In this document: piece by piece, positions 18,804 through 26,720 of the stretch
Layout: the number at the start of each line of letters is the position of its first letter
Position numbering within the stretch: position 1 is the first letter of the stretch
Origin: JBCCXL01 sp039191605
Lineage (GTDB): Bacteria > Acidobacteriota > Thermoanaerobaculia > Multivoradales > JAHZIX01
Direction: 5' to 3'
Length of the DNA stretch: 64,000 nt
Assembly: GCA_039191605.1 (NCBI GenBank)
Contig: JBCCXL010000003.1
Span: forward strand, 62,001-126,000
Translations under genes and position numbers: made by a program
The notes under the pieces: generated by a model
What the model saw: the letters and a program-made list of their open reading frames with translations, nothing else
Databases searched by the model: none
What the model was told of the DNA's origin: nothing

Positions 18804-20120
18804 ATGGTACTCAACTCCGTAATCGAATCGTCGACCAATTCTTGGGTTGCCACACGATCCGCGGCCCTGGAGCGGGTCAACGCCTTCCTGCCCCGGGCTG
18901 GTGCGCTCTACGCGCGTACTCGGAACTATGATCTCGGCCCGGATCACCGAGACAATATCTCTCTGCTCTCTCCCTATACTCAGACCCGCCTGGTGCAGGA
19001 GGGGGAAATCGTGCGCCGTGTATTGCGACAACATTCCCCGCAGGCGGCGGAAAAGTTCCTTCAGGAAGTCTTCTGGCGCACCTATTGGAAGGGCTGGCTA
19101 GAGATGCGGCCGCAGCTATGGCGCGAATACCTCTCCGAAGTCGAGGAAGCGTTTGGCCTTCTTGCCCACCGCGACGCGCAGCGGCGCATCTATCCACAGG
19201 CGATCGCCGGAGAGAGCGGAATCCAATGCTTCGACGCCTGGGCGCGAGAGCTGGTTGAAACCGGCTACCTACACAACCATGCCCGGATGTGGTTTGCGAG
19301 TATCTGGATCTTTACCCTGAAGCTGCCATGGCAGCTGGGTGCGGACTTCTTCTATCGTCACCTGCTGGATGGCGATCCCGCTTCCAATACTCTTTCCTGG
19401 CGATGGGTTGGGGGATTACAGACCCGCGGGAAGCACTATTTGGCCAGGGCTTCGAATATTGCGCGCTACACCGAGGGTCGATTTGACCCTCAGGGGGAGC
19501 TGGTAGAGGACGCTGCCCCTCTGACTCCAGATGCTCCCTTTGAGAGGGTGGAGATCCCGCCGCTGGCGCCGGTGACTGTAGGGTCGGCAACTGCAGGGCC
19601 GGCGACCGGTCTGCTGATGCTGGCGGAAGACACCAGCGTCGAGACCTTCGGCGAGCTCATGGAGCTGCGTCCCCGGGCGGTGGCGGGACTCTCCCCGCGG
19701 CTTCTCGCCCAGCTCCACCGGGTCGACGACAAGGTGGTGCGCTTTCGACGGGCGGCGCTAGAGGATGGCTTGAATCGGGTGAGGGAGGCCTTGGGCCTGG
19801 AAAAGAGCCAAGCGCCGCTTCTGTTTGAGCTGTCGGCCGAGGAAGTGATCCGGTCGGAGGCGGCGGAGCTGCTGCTGCCGCGCTTATTGGCCTGGGCTGA
19901 AGAGTTCCAGCTCGAGCGCATCGCCGTCGTCGCCCCCGCCGTGGGGCCGTGGCAAGCTCTCTTGGAGCGCCTCGGTCCGCTGCTAGAGCGAGAGAACCTC
20001 CCTTTGTGCCCGCTGCGCCGTCCCTGGGATCGCGCCCTCTACCCCTATGCGACCCAAGGCTTCTTCGCCTTCAAAAAGAAAATTCCCGGAGTCCTCGAGC
20101 GACTGGAAGATCTGCTCTGA
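18804..20120 (+). CDS. Photolyase/cryptochrome-like FAD-binding protein without N-terminal antenna domain
   Basis: 438 residues. The N-terminal two thirds match the alpha-helical FAD-binding domain of DNA photolyases and cryptochromes: SLLSPYTQTRLVQEGEIV, FLQEVFWRTYWKGWLEMRP, GYLHNHARMWFASIWIFTLKLPW, LDGDPASNTLSWRWVGGLQT. These match the usual flavin and adenine contacts. The usual N-terminal alpha/beta antenna domain is absent; FAD-domain sequence starts by about residue 15. The C-terminal 170 residues contain a hydrophobic-strand pattern (ERIAVVAPAVGPWQALLERLG) that could be a short Rossmann-like domain. Function could be DNA repair or light sensing; substrate is not predictable. The gene converges on the M56-M23 gene. 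Confidence 0.8.
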   Translation: MVLNSVIESSTNSWVATRSAALERVNAFLPRAGALYARTRNYDLGPDHRDNISLLSPYTQTRLVQEGEIVRRVLRQHSPQAAEKFLQEVFWRTYWKGWLEMRPQLWREYLSEVEEAFGLLAHRDAQRRIYPQAIAGESGIQCFDAWARELVETGYLHNHARMWFASIWIFTLKLPWQLGADFFYRHLLDGDPASNTLSWRWVGGLQTRGKHYLARASNIARYTEGRFDPQGELVEDAAPLTPDAPFERVEIPPLAPVTVGSATAGPATGLLMLAEDTSVETFGELMELRPRAVAGLSPRLLAQLHRVDDKVVRFRRAALEDGLNRVREALGLEKSQAPLLFELSAEEVIRSEAAELLLPRLLAWAEEFQLERIAVVAPAVGPWQALLERLGPLLERENLPLCPLRRPWDRALYPYATQGFFAFKKKIPGVLERLEDLL

Positions 20121-20137
20121 GGGTCCGGGAAGGAGCT

Positions 20138-20153
20138 CGCGAGGGAGCTCGCG
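20138..20153. other. Perfect small hairpin between convergent genes
   Basis: cgcgag-ggag-ctcgcg forms a six-base-pair GC stem with a four-base loop in the 65-base gap between the photolyase-like gene and the M56-M23 gene. There is no T-run, so a terminator role for either strand is only possible. Confidence 0.35.
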
Positions 20154-20185
20154 GTAGGCCGCTATGGGAAGGAAAGCTCGGGGGC

Positions 20186-23056
20186 CTAGATCTCCTCGAG
20201 GTAGAGGGAAGGGTCGATGGGCTTGCCGTTCTGGAGCAGCTCGAAGTGGAGGTGGGGTCCCTTGGAGACTCCGGTGTTCCCGACTTTTCCGAGCTGCTGA
20301 CCGGCGGCAACTCGCTGTCCCGGGGTGACGTCGAAGCTCGATAGATGGCTGTAGAGGGTGGCGAATCCGCCGCCGTGATCGAGCACCACGATGGTGCCGT
20401 AGGCGGTGTTCTCGTCCAGGTTCTCGGTGGCGATGCGCACCACGCCATCGGCGGCGGCGACCACCACGCTGCCCTTGGGAGCGGCGAGGTCGATGCCCTT
20501 GTGCTGCTTGCGCTCACCGTTGATGGGATCTCGGCGCATTCCGAAGTCCGAGGTCAGGCGCGCTCCGGGAGTGGGGTGCACCAGGCGCGGAGCCTCCGCG
20601 GTGTTCCGGTCGGCGGCGGGCTGGCGATAATGGGCGCGGGTGGCGAGGGCCCGCGGGGCCGAAGAGCGGGAGCTCCGCGGCGTGGCGCTACGGCCGTTGG
20701 CGTCATCGAGATGGTATTCCTCGTGATCGACGTGCGATTCGCCGCAGTCTTTGGAGTCTTCGCAGTCTTGGTGACGTTCCTGGTGCTCCTTTTCGACTCG
20801 TTCCCGATGCTTTCGGTGCTCTCTCTCGACCCGCTCGCGATGTTCGCGGTGCTCCTTCTCGACCCGCTCGCGGTGTTCGCGGTGCTCCGCTTCCACTCGG
20901 GCCTGGTGGGCGCGCATCTCTTCGCGGCTCAGGCGGCGATGCTCTTCCGCTCGTTCGCGATGCTCTCTGTGGGCTTCTTCGGCCTCGGCCTCGATCTGTG
21001 CGCGGCGGTCCTCGAGCTGGGTCCGCATCCGGCGGCTGATCTCGGTGGTTCGCTCCTGAATTTCCGCCTCGATGCGGCGGCGTTCCTCTTCGTTGGGAAT
21101 CTCGCCCGCTTCGATTCGAGCTTCCATGTCCGCTCGCGCCGCTTCATGAACTTCCCGCAGTCGCAGTCGCTGCTGCTCGATGTCTTCCCTCAGCTGGGTC
21201 TCCATCTCCTCGCGGCGGGTTTCGAACTCTCGTCTCTGAGCCTCAATCTCGTGGCGCCGGGTCTCGCCGCGTCTTCGCAGCTCCTCGGATTCCGCCCGCC
21301 GGGCTTCCCGAGCCCTGTCTTGCTCGCCCCGGCGAGCTTCCTGCTCAGCGCGTCGGGACTCGATCTCCTGGCGCCGGGCCTCCTGAGCCTTTTCTTGCTC
21401 GCCCCGGCGAGCTTCCTGCTCACTGCGTCGGGCCTCCCGCTCCGCCTCTCGTGCCGCGCGGGCTTCTTCCCTCACGGCCTTTCGCTCTTCCTCGGAAAGC
21501 TCTTGCTGATTTTCGGCGTTGGGCGCTGGGGGGGCGGGAGGCGCCTGGGCGAGGAACAAGGCAGGGGCCGCTGGCGGTGCGGGACCCGTGATCCCTGGGG
21601 CTGGCGCTACGACCGCTGGGGGCGCCGGGGGTTGTTCCCCCAGCATGACCGGTGCTGGGGCCGGGATTGGAGTTGGGGTTGGTGCTGGGGCCTGAAGGGC
21701 GTTCTCCTCCTGAGGAGGCGCTGGGGGGGCTGGGGCTAGGGGGGCGTCTGCGCTAGCGAGGGGGGCTTCGGGAGGCGTCGGTGCCTCACCGCCAGAGGCC
21801 ATGGGCAGAATGATGAGAGCGAGGGCGAGAACTCCAAGGCGGGTAGCGAAGAGCGACAAGGGGTGGGTTTTCCGTCTGCCGGTGCGCTGAGAAAGAATGT
21901 TTTCGAGACGCATCTTGAGTCTCCTAGCTTCGTTGCTGAGGGGTGGGGGTGGGGAAATGGCAGACGCGCTAGCAACCTTGGCAGGCGTCTGGCCGTCGGC
22001 CTTCGCCGCCTCTTGGCGGTGAGCCGAATCGTGAGAAGAAGAGGGCGGATGCTCCGCCGGATAGCTCGCGAGCCAATGCTCTAGTTCGTCATTGGAGGGC
22101 TCCCCGGGCTCTAGGGCAGGCCAGGGGGCGCGGCCCAGCGTGCCGATCAGGCTTCCGCTGTCGGCTGCCGAGGAAGCTCCCTGAGAGCGCTGGCTGGCGA
22201 CCGCCAGCAGGCTGGCTCCATAGCGCTGCGGAGGCAGGCAGCGGGCGGCGAGCACGGTGGCGTCACAGAGCTGCTCGCGAACTTGATAGAGGCGGCCGGT
22301 CACCCAGCGTACGGCGGGATGAAAGAACCACAGAGCATTGACCGCCGCCGCCAAGGGCACCCCTACGGTGTCGCCGCGGGCAATGTGGGCGAGCTCGTGG
22401 GCGATCACCGGCTCGAGGCGTTGGGGAGACCAAGTGCTGAGAGCCTGAGGAAGGGCGATGATGGGGCGTCGCCAGCCGGTGACGAAGGGGGCTGGAATCT
22501 GGGGTGAGGACACCAAGAGCACCGCCGGTCGGATGCCCAGCCGCCGCCGCCAGGAGCGCACCGTGGCGAGGTGCTCGGGATCGGTCACCTCCGCCGCCCG
22601 ATGGGCCATCCGGCGCCAGGTGCGCAGCTGCCACGCCAGGCGCAGGCCCGCCAGGGTGGAGATTCCGAGCCATATCAGCAGGGTCAGCTGCATCCACCAA
22701 GAGCTGGCGGAGCGGTCTGGAGTGGTGTCCGAAGTGAGGTTGCCTGGTTGGGAGGCGAAGGTTGGGTTGGCTACCGCCTGTCGAAAGATCTCCAGATCGG
22801 CCTCTGCCGAGGGTGGGGGCGCGGCCTGCCAACTAGCGATGGTGCTCTGCAGCCAGGGTTCGACTCCTGCAGCCGGGCTCCAGGGGGCCGAGAGGTCCGG
22901 GGGCAGCACCAGGCGGATCAGGACGATCCACAACAATCCCTCCTGAAGAGCCGGGGCCCGTCGACCGAGGGCAAAACAAAGGGCGAGGATCGGCAGCGCG
23001 AGAATTCCGGCATACAGGGCGTTGCGGCCCAGGGCCTCCAGAACGAATTCAGCCAT
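20186..23056 (-). CDS. M56 (BlaR1/MecR1-type) membrane metalloprotease fused to coiled coil and M23 peptidoglycan endopeptidase
   Basis: 956 residues. N-terminal membrane helices (residues about 8-30, 38-52, 122-142) flank the M56 protease domain with the zinc motif HELAH at 220-224 and REQLCDATVLA near 260. A further helix lies at about 402-420 (LGVLALALIILPMA). A proline/alanine-rich linker and about 300 residues of highly charged coiled coil follow, rich in repeats such as EHREHRERVEK. The C-terminus is an M23/LytM domain (about 830-956) with all zinc ligands: H852 and D856 in HKGIDLAA, and HLH at 935-937. In BlaR1 the extracytoplasmic part is a beta-lactam sensor; here it is a probably active D,D-endopeptidase. 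It overlaps the BlaI-type repressor gene by 1 base. Confidence 0.9.
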   Translation of the reverse strand: MAEFVLEALGRNALYAGILALPILALCFALGRRAPALQEGLLWIVLIRLVLPPDLSAPWSPAAGVEPWLQSTIASWQAAPPPSAEADLEIFRQAVANPTFASQPGNLTSDTTPDRSASSWWMQLTLLIWLGISTLAGLRLAWQLRTWRRMAHRAAEVTDPEHLATVRSWRRRLGIRPAVLLVSSPQIPAPFVTGWRRPIIALPQALSTWSPQRLEPVIAHELAHIARGDTVGVPLAAAVNALWFFHPAVRWVTGRLYQVREQLCDATVLAARCLPPQRYGASLLAVASQRSQGASSAADSGSLIGTLGRAPWPALEPGEPSNDELEHWLASYPAEHPPSSSHDSAHRQEAAKADGQTPAKVASASAISPPPPLSNEARRLKMRLENILSQRTGRRKTHPLSLFATRLGVLALALIILPMASGGEAPTPPEAPLASADAPLAPAPPAPPQEENALQAPAPTPTPIPAPAPVMLGEQPPAPPAVVAPAPGITGPAPPAAPALFLAQAPPAPPAPNAENQQELSEEERKAVREEARAAREAEREARRSEQEARRGEQEKAQEARRQEIESRRAEQEARRGEQDRAREARRAESEELRRRGETRRHEIEAQRREFETRREEMETQLREDIEQQRLRLREVHEAARADMEARIEAGEIPNEEERRRIEAEIQERTTEISRRMRTQLEDRRAQIEAEAEEAHREHRERAEEHRRLSREEMRAHQARVEAEHREHRERVEKEHREHRERVEREHRKHRERVEKEHQERHQDCEDSKDCGESHVDHEEYHLDDANGRSATPRSSRSSAPRALATRAHYRQPAADRNTAEAPRLVHPTPGARLTSDFGMRRDPINGERKQHKGIDLAAPKGSVVVAAADGVVRIATENLDENTAYGTIVVLDHGGGFATLYSHLSSFDVTPGQRVAAGQQLGKVGNTGVSKGPHLHFELLQNGKPIDPSLYLEEI

Positions 23057-23490
23057 TACCCCTGCTCCCCTTCTCCATCGGATTGGGTACCGGAATCGGT
23101 GCCCAATAGGCGGCTCAACTCCTCCACTTCTTCCGCGGAGAGGGATCCGCTGTGGGTAAAGAGGGGGACGACCTCCTGGGCATCGGTTTCCAAGACTCGG
23201 CGGGCGAAGTCCTGAACCAGCCGGGCGATGCCTTGGGGTTTGGAAATCAGGGCCTCGTAGACGAAGGCGCCGTGGAGGCTTCGGCGCTGCAGCACGCCCT
23301 TGCTGACCAGACGATCCATGGTGGTCTTCGTGGTGGAGTAAGCCCAGCCGCGCTGGGGGCCGATGGCGTCGTGAATCTCACGAACCGATGACGGCCCGCT
23401 CTGCCATAGCTGCTTGAGAACGTCGAGCTCGGTGGGGGCGAGGTCGGGCAGTTTGCTCTCGGGGGAATCGAGTCCAGCTCGGCGAGTCAT
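23056..23490 (-). CDS. blaI-like: BlaI/MecI-family transcriptional repressor
   Basis: 144 residues. A winged-helix DNA-binding domain occupies residues about 15-90 (LAPTELDVLKQLWQSGPSSVREI, then YSTTKTTMDRLVSKGVLQR). A C-terminal dimerisation helix region follows, with EEVEELSRLL. The family blocks transcription until its M56 partner triggers its cleavage. The partner gene follows immediately. The ATG has a good ribosome site (aaggag, 5 bases upstream). Two palindromes lie 22-60 bases upstream of the start, a suitable place for autoregulation. The acidic tail (GTDSGTQSDGEGEQG) is unusual but short. Confidence 0.93.
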   Translation of the reverse strand: MTRRAGLDSPESKLPDLAPTELDVLKQLWQSGPSSVREIHDAIGPQRGWAYSTTKTTMDRLVSKGVLQRRSLHGAFVYEALISKPQGIARLVQDFARRVLETDAQEVVPLFTHSGSLSAEEVEELSRLLGTDSGTQSDGEGEQG

Positions 23491-23511
23491 GGCATCTCCT
23501 TAGAAATGAAG

Positions 23512-23533
23512 CACTGTTACTTGAGTAACAGTG
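23512..23533. promoter_or_regulatory. Palindromic operator upstream of the blaI-like gene
   Basis: cactgttac-ttga-gtaacagtg is a perfect inverted repeat with 9-base arms and a 4-base spacer. It starts 22 bases upstream of the repressor start codon. BlaI-family proteins bind such dyads in their own promoters; binding here is inferred from position. Confidence 0.75.
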
Positions 23534-23550
23534 TGGCTACTGTAGTCACA
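23532..23550. promoter_or_regulatory. Second palindromic operator, overlapping the first by two bases
   Basis: tgtg-g-ctac-t-gtag-t-caca is a 19-base imperfect palindrome (one mismatched pair, central unpaired base). Its core ctactgtag resembles the TACA/TGTA half-sites of BlaI/MecI operators. It directly abuts the dyad at 23512, so two repressor dimers could bind side by side. Confidence 0.65.
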
Positions 23551-23850
23551 GAGCTATGGGCTGTCAAGGGGAAAATCAGCCCTTCGCCTAGGGGAGCTTC
23601 AGGGCAATCCGTCCTTCTGAAGATGCCCTCCTCCTCCGGCGGCGTTACAATGTTCTTTCTCTTCAGCGTCTCGAGGGAGTGACCGCTTCGACTTTCCTAC
23701 GATCGTGGAAGCTCCCTCGCCCCCCTAGAACTCCGAGTTTTTGGGGGGATGACACCCAGAATCCGGAAGCTTGCCAGCCCGAAGGGCTTCCCGAATTCGA
23801 TTCCCTCTTCTGCGAATCTCCTCGAGATCGCGTCCCGAGATCAGCCCACT

Positions 23851-26367
23851 ATGCCCGACTCCCCTGCCGACTCCGCCCCCAACCGAATCCTGGACGGGAA
23901 ATACGAGATCCAGAGGACTCTCGGTGCTGGAGGAATGGGCGAGATCTTTCTCGCTCGCCACATTCACCTTGAGCACCAGCGGGTGATCAAGGTGCTGAAG
24001 CCTGAGCTGGCGGAAGAGCCGGAGGCGCAGAAGCGCTTCCTGCGGGAAGCCCGGCTGGCAACGCAGATCAAGCACCCCAACGTCTCGATCCTGTATGACT
24101 ACTCGAGGCTGCCAGAAGGTCGCTTCTACATGGTCTGGGAGTACATCGAGGGTCTGGATGTCGGGCGCTATCTGGAGCAGCGGGGGCCTTTCACCCTGCC
24201 GGATGGGGTGCGGCTAGCGATTCAGGCTCTTCGCGGGCTGGGAGCGATTCACGCCGCCGGGGTGATCCATCGGGATATCAGTCCCGATAACCTTATGCTC
24301 ACCCGCGATGCGCGGGGTCATCTCTTGCTCAAGATCATCGATCTCGGGCTGGCGAAGGCCCTGGAGCCGGAGCCGGACTACGAGGTGACCCAGGCGGGCA
24401 TGTTCATGGGCAAGCTGCAGTATTGCTCTCCAGAACAGGCCGGACTGCTTCAGGGGGAGACGCAGCTCGATTCTCGTTCCGATCTCTACAGCTTCGGTCT
24501 GGTGCTCTACGAGATGCTCACCGGCCAGCTGCCCTATCCCTCGGACGGAACGCCGGGAGCGGTCTTCAAGCGGGTCGACGAGAGCCCCATTCCCCTCTCC
24601 CAACGAGGTATCGAGGGGGTTCCCGCATCGCTGGACGGAATTCTTCTGCGCACCTTGTCGAAGGATCGTGACCAGCGCTTCATCTCTGCGGTGGAGCTCA
24701 TCGAGGCCCTCGAAGGCACCCTTACCGAATTGGGCGTCCGTCGCCCTCGTCGCCCCGCGGGCTCCGCCCGCCCGAGGGTGGAACAGGAGGGGCTCCTAGG
24801 AGATCTCGGTGCGGCCTTCGCCAGCACCGCGCTGCCGGGAGATGGTTCCGGTGCCCAGCCTCAGAGCAGCGATTCGGCGACCCGGCCCATCACCCGGCAA
24901 GAGCGGCAGGTGCTTCTCGCTCAAATCGATCGAGCTGCAAAGAAGGTGAAAGAAGTGTCCAGACTCTACGACCTTGCGGAAGAGGCGATCGACGCTGGGC
25001 GTTTCGACGACGCGAAGCGCCTGCTGACGGAGCTAGAGCGAACCAGCCCTTCCGCCCCGGGGCTTCAGCAGCTGCGCCGACGCCTCGAGGCCCGCGGAGG
25101 AGCGGCGCTGACCGCTAGCTCGGCTGCGGGAGCGAGCACCACGCCGGTGCCTATCCTGGCTGGAGGCCCCATCGCCGAGGACGAATCCGAGGGGCTGGAA
25201 GGCCTCGACCTGGATTCTGATCTCGATATGGCTTTTCCTACTCTGGGAGGGGATTCCAGCGAAGTTTTGCCTCCCATCGGTCACGATCCCTCTCTCGGCA
25301 TCGGGAATCGGGAGAGCTCCTCGCCGCCCGCGGCGGCTCTCCCCGCAGCAGGAGTCGCTCCACCCGCCGGTCCACTGCCGACGGTGAGCGTAACGCCAGC
25401 ATCCTCCGGACCGTCGCCCCAGGGACCACCTTCTGAGCCTGTAGGCGAACCGCCGCAACACATCGAGAGGACTCCAGATCCCTCCAAGGAATTGGCCCAG
25501 GTTCAGGAGCTCGAAGCGGAAGACGCTCCGGCCTCTCGGGCGGAACGGGTTCGCGAGGCCGAGCGCATGGTGCAATCCGCGTTGGCGAAGGGCAATAAGG
25601 CGCTGGCGAAGCTCGCCCTGTCCACCCTCCTGGAGCTAGCGCCGGAGCACGGGAAGAAAGAGGAATACGAGAGCTGGATCGAGATGGTGGGGCAGGAAGC
25701 GAAGCAGCGAAAGAAGGCGGAGGACGCTCTCGAGCAAGGGCGGGGCGCGATCGGTGCCGGAGATTTCCGCGGGGCGAGAAAGCAGCTTGACCTGCTGCGG
25801 CGGCTCGAGGCGGTGGACCTGGCGGAACGGCTCGAGGTGGAGCTCGCAACCGCAAGGCAAAGCCAGACCAATACCCAGGAATTCGATCTGCGCAGCGTGC
25901 GCTTCGACGTCGCCCTGGAGAGTGGTGATCTCGCTGCCGCGGAGCAGCAGCTGCGGAGCATGGAGTCCCTCGGTCTAGCGAAGGTGACCCTCGATGGCTA
26001 TCGTTCTCGCTTGGCGACCTCGGTAGCGGAGCAGCGGGAGGCTGCCGTGGTGGAACCTTTGGAGGTGCAGTTCCGGGCCCGCCTTAGAGAAGGTGCCTTC
26101 GAGCCCGCGCGGGCGGTGGCCCGAGAGCTGGCGGAGCTGCTTCCCGGCAGCGCGACTCCCGGCCGCTGGCTCGCCGAGGTAGCGGAGCGAGAGCAGAATC
26201 AGCAGCGCCGCCGCTCGGTGCTCACCGGGGTTTCCCAGGTGGAGGAATTCCTCGATGCCGGCGACGCGGTCAACGCGGAGATGGGCTTGCGCATCCTCAA
26301 GCAGCTGGCTCCCGACGACGATCGCTGGCCAGCGCTGGAGCGCCGGCTGGCGGCTCTGAAGGGCTGA
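23851..26367 (+). CDS. Serine/threonine protein kinase with long helical regulatory tail
   Basis: About 838 residues from ATG 23851; an in-frame ATG at 23749 would add 34 poorly structured residues. The Hanks-type kinase domain covers residues about 14-285: glycine loop LGAGGMGEIFLA, lysine in RVIKVLKPE, catalytic loop VIHRDISPDNLML and metal motif IIDLGLAKA. The DLG in place of DFG and the S-P in place of K-P in the catalytic loop are unusual. The rest is a Ser/Pro-rich linker (about 480-560) and TPR-like helical repeats with coiled-coil character. No transmembrane segment is visible, so it is a cytosolic kinase, unlike PknB. Targets are unknown. Confidence 0.9.
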   Translation: MPDSPADSAPNRILDGKYEIQRTLGAGGMGEIFLARHIHLEHQRVIKVLKPELAEEPEAQKRFLREARLATQIKHPNVSILYDYSRLPEGRFYMVWEYIEGLDVGRYLEQRGPFTLPDGVRLAIQALRGLGAIHAAGVIHRDISPDNLMLTRDARGHLLLKIIDLGLAKALEPEPDYEVTQAGMFMGKLQYCSPEQAGLLQGETQLDSRSDLYSFGLVLYEMLTGQLPYPSDGTPGAVFKRVDESPIPLSQRGIEGVPASLDGILLRTLSKDRDQRFISAVELIEALEGTLTELGVRRPRRPAGSARPRVEQEGLLGDLGAAFASTALPGDGSGAQPQSSDSATRPITRQERQVLLAQIDRAAKKVKEVSRLYDLAEEAIDAGRFDDAKRLLTELERTSPSAPGLQQLRRRLEARGGAALTASSAAGASTTPVPILAGGPIAEDESEGLEGLDLDSDLDMAFPTLGGDSSEVLPPIGHDPSLGIGNRESSSPPAAALPAAGVAPPAGPLPTVSVTPASSGPSPQGPPSEPVGEPPQHIERTPDPSKELAQVQELEAEDAPASRAERVREAERMVQSALAKGNKALAKLALSTLLELAPEHGKKEEYESWIEMVGQEAKQRKKAEDALEQGRGAIGAGDFRGARKQLDLLRRLEAVDLAERLEVELATARQSQTNTQEFDLRSVRFDVALESGDLAAAEQQLRSMESLGLAKVTLDGYRSRLATSVAEQREAAVVEPLEVQFRARLREGAFEPARAVARELAELLPGSATPGRWLAEVAEREQNQQRRRSVLTGVSQVEEFLDAGDAVNAEMGLRILKQLAPDDDRWPALERRLAALKG

Positions 26368-26720
26368 GCGTCTACCGGGGAGCGGAGCGCGGCCGCCTCT
26401 TCTCGCTGCTGACTCGGTGCTGAAGCTGCTGGGGTTAGAAGCTCAGAGCTTCGCCCGTATTGCGGCGCGACGCCGGGAATGGGAAGCTCTAGGCTCCACA
26501 CCCCCAGATTACGGGAAGACCTTGGAATTGAAGGGCTCGGAGGAATCCGCTGCTCTAGGATTTCCCCTTCGCATTCGCTAAGCTCCGCGCCCTCAGCAGG
26601 CGAAGAGCTGTAGCCGCCGAGGGATCAAAACGATCTGGTGCTTCGCTCTTCGTCTTCTCGTCTCGCTTTCCCACCCCGCCGACATTCTCCCGATCACTTT
26701 CCAGCGACGAGAGTCACGAT
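26368..26720. other. Intergenic region, kinase to E1 gene
   Basis: 353 bases with no convincing gene. It should contain the promoter of the E1 gene. I see no strong hairpin with a T-run for the kinase transcript and no recognisable riboswitch. Confidence 0.5.

Larger units (their letters stand above)
23491..23850. other. Divergent intergenic region, blaI-like gene and Ser/Thr kinase
   Basis: A gap of 360 bases. The first 60 bases hold the ribosome site of the blaI-like gene and the two operators. From about 23580 to 23850 I see no gene or convincing structure. An open frame from 23749 runs into the kinase gene but looks like an upstream extension, not a conserved domain. Confidence 0.6.
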
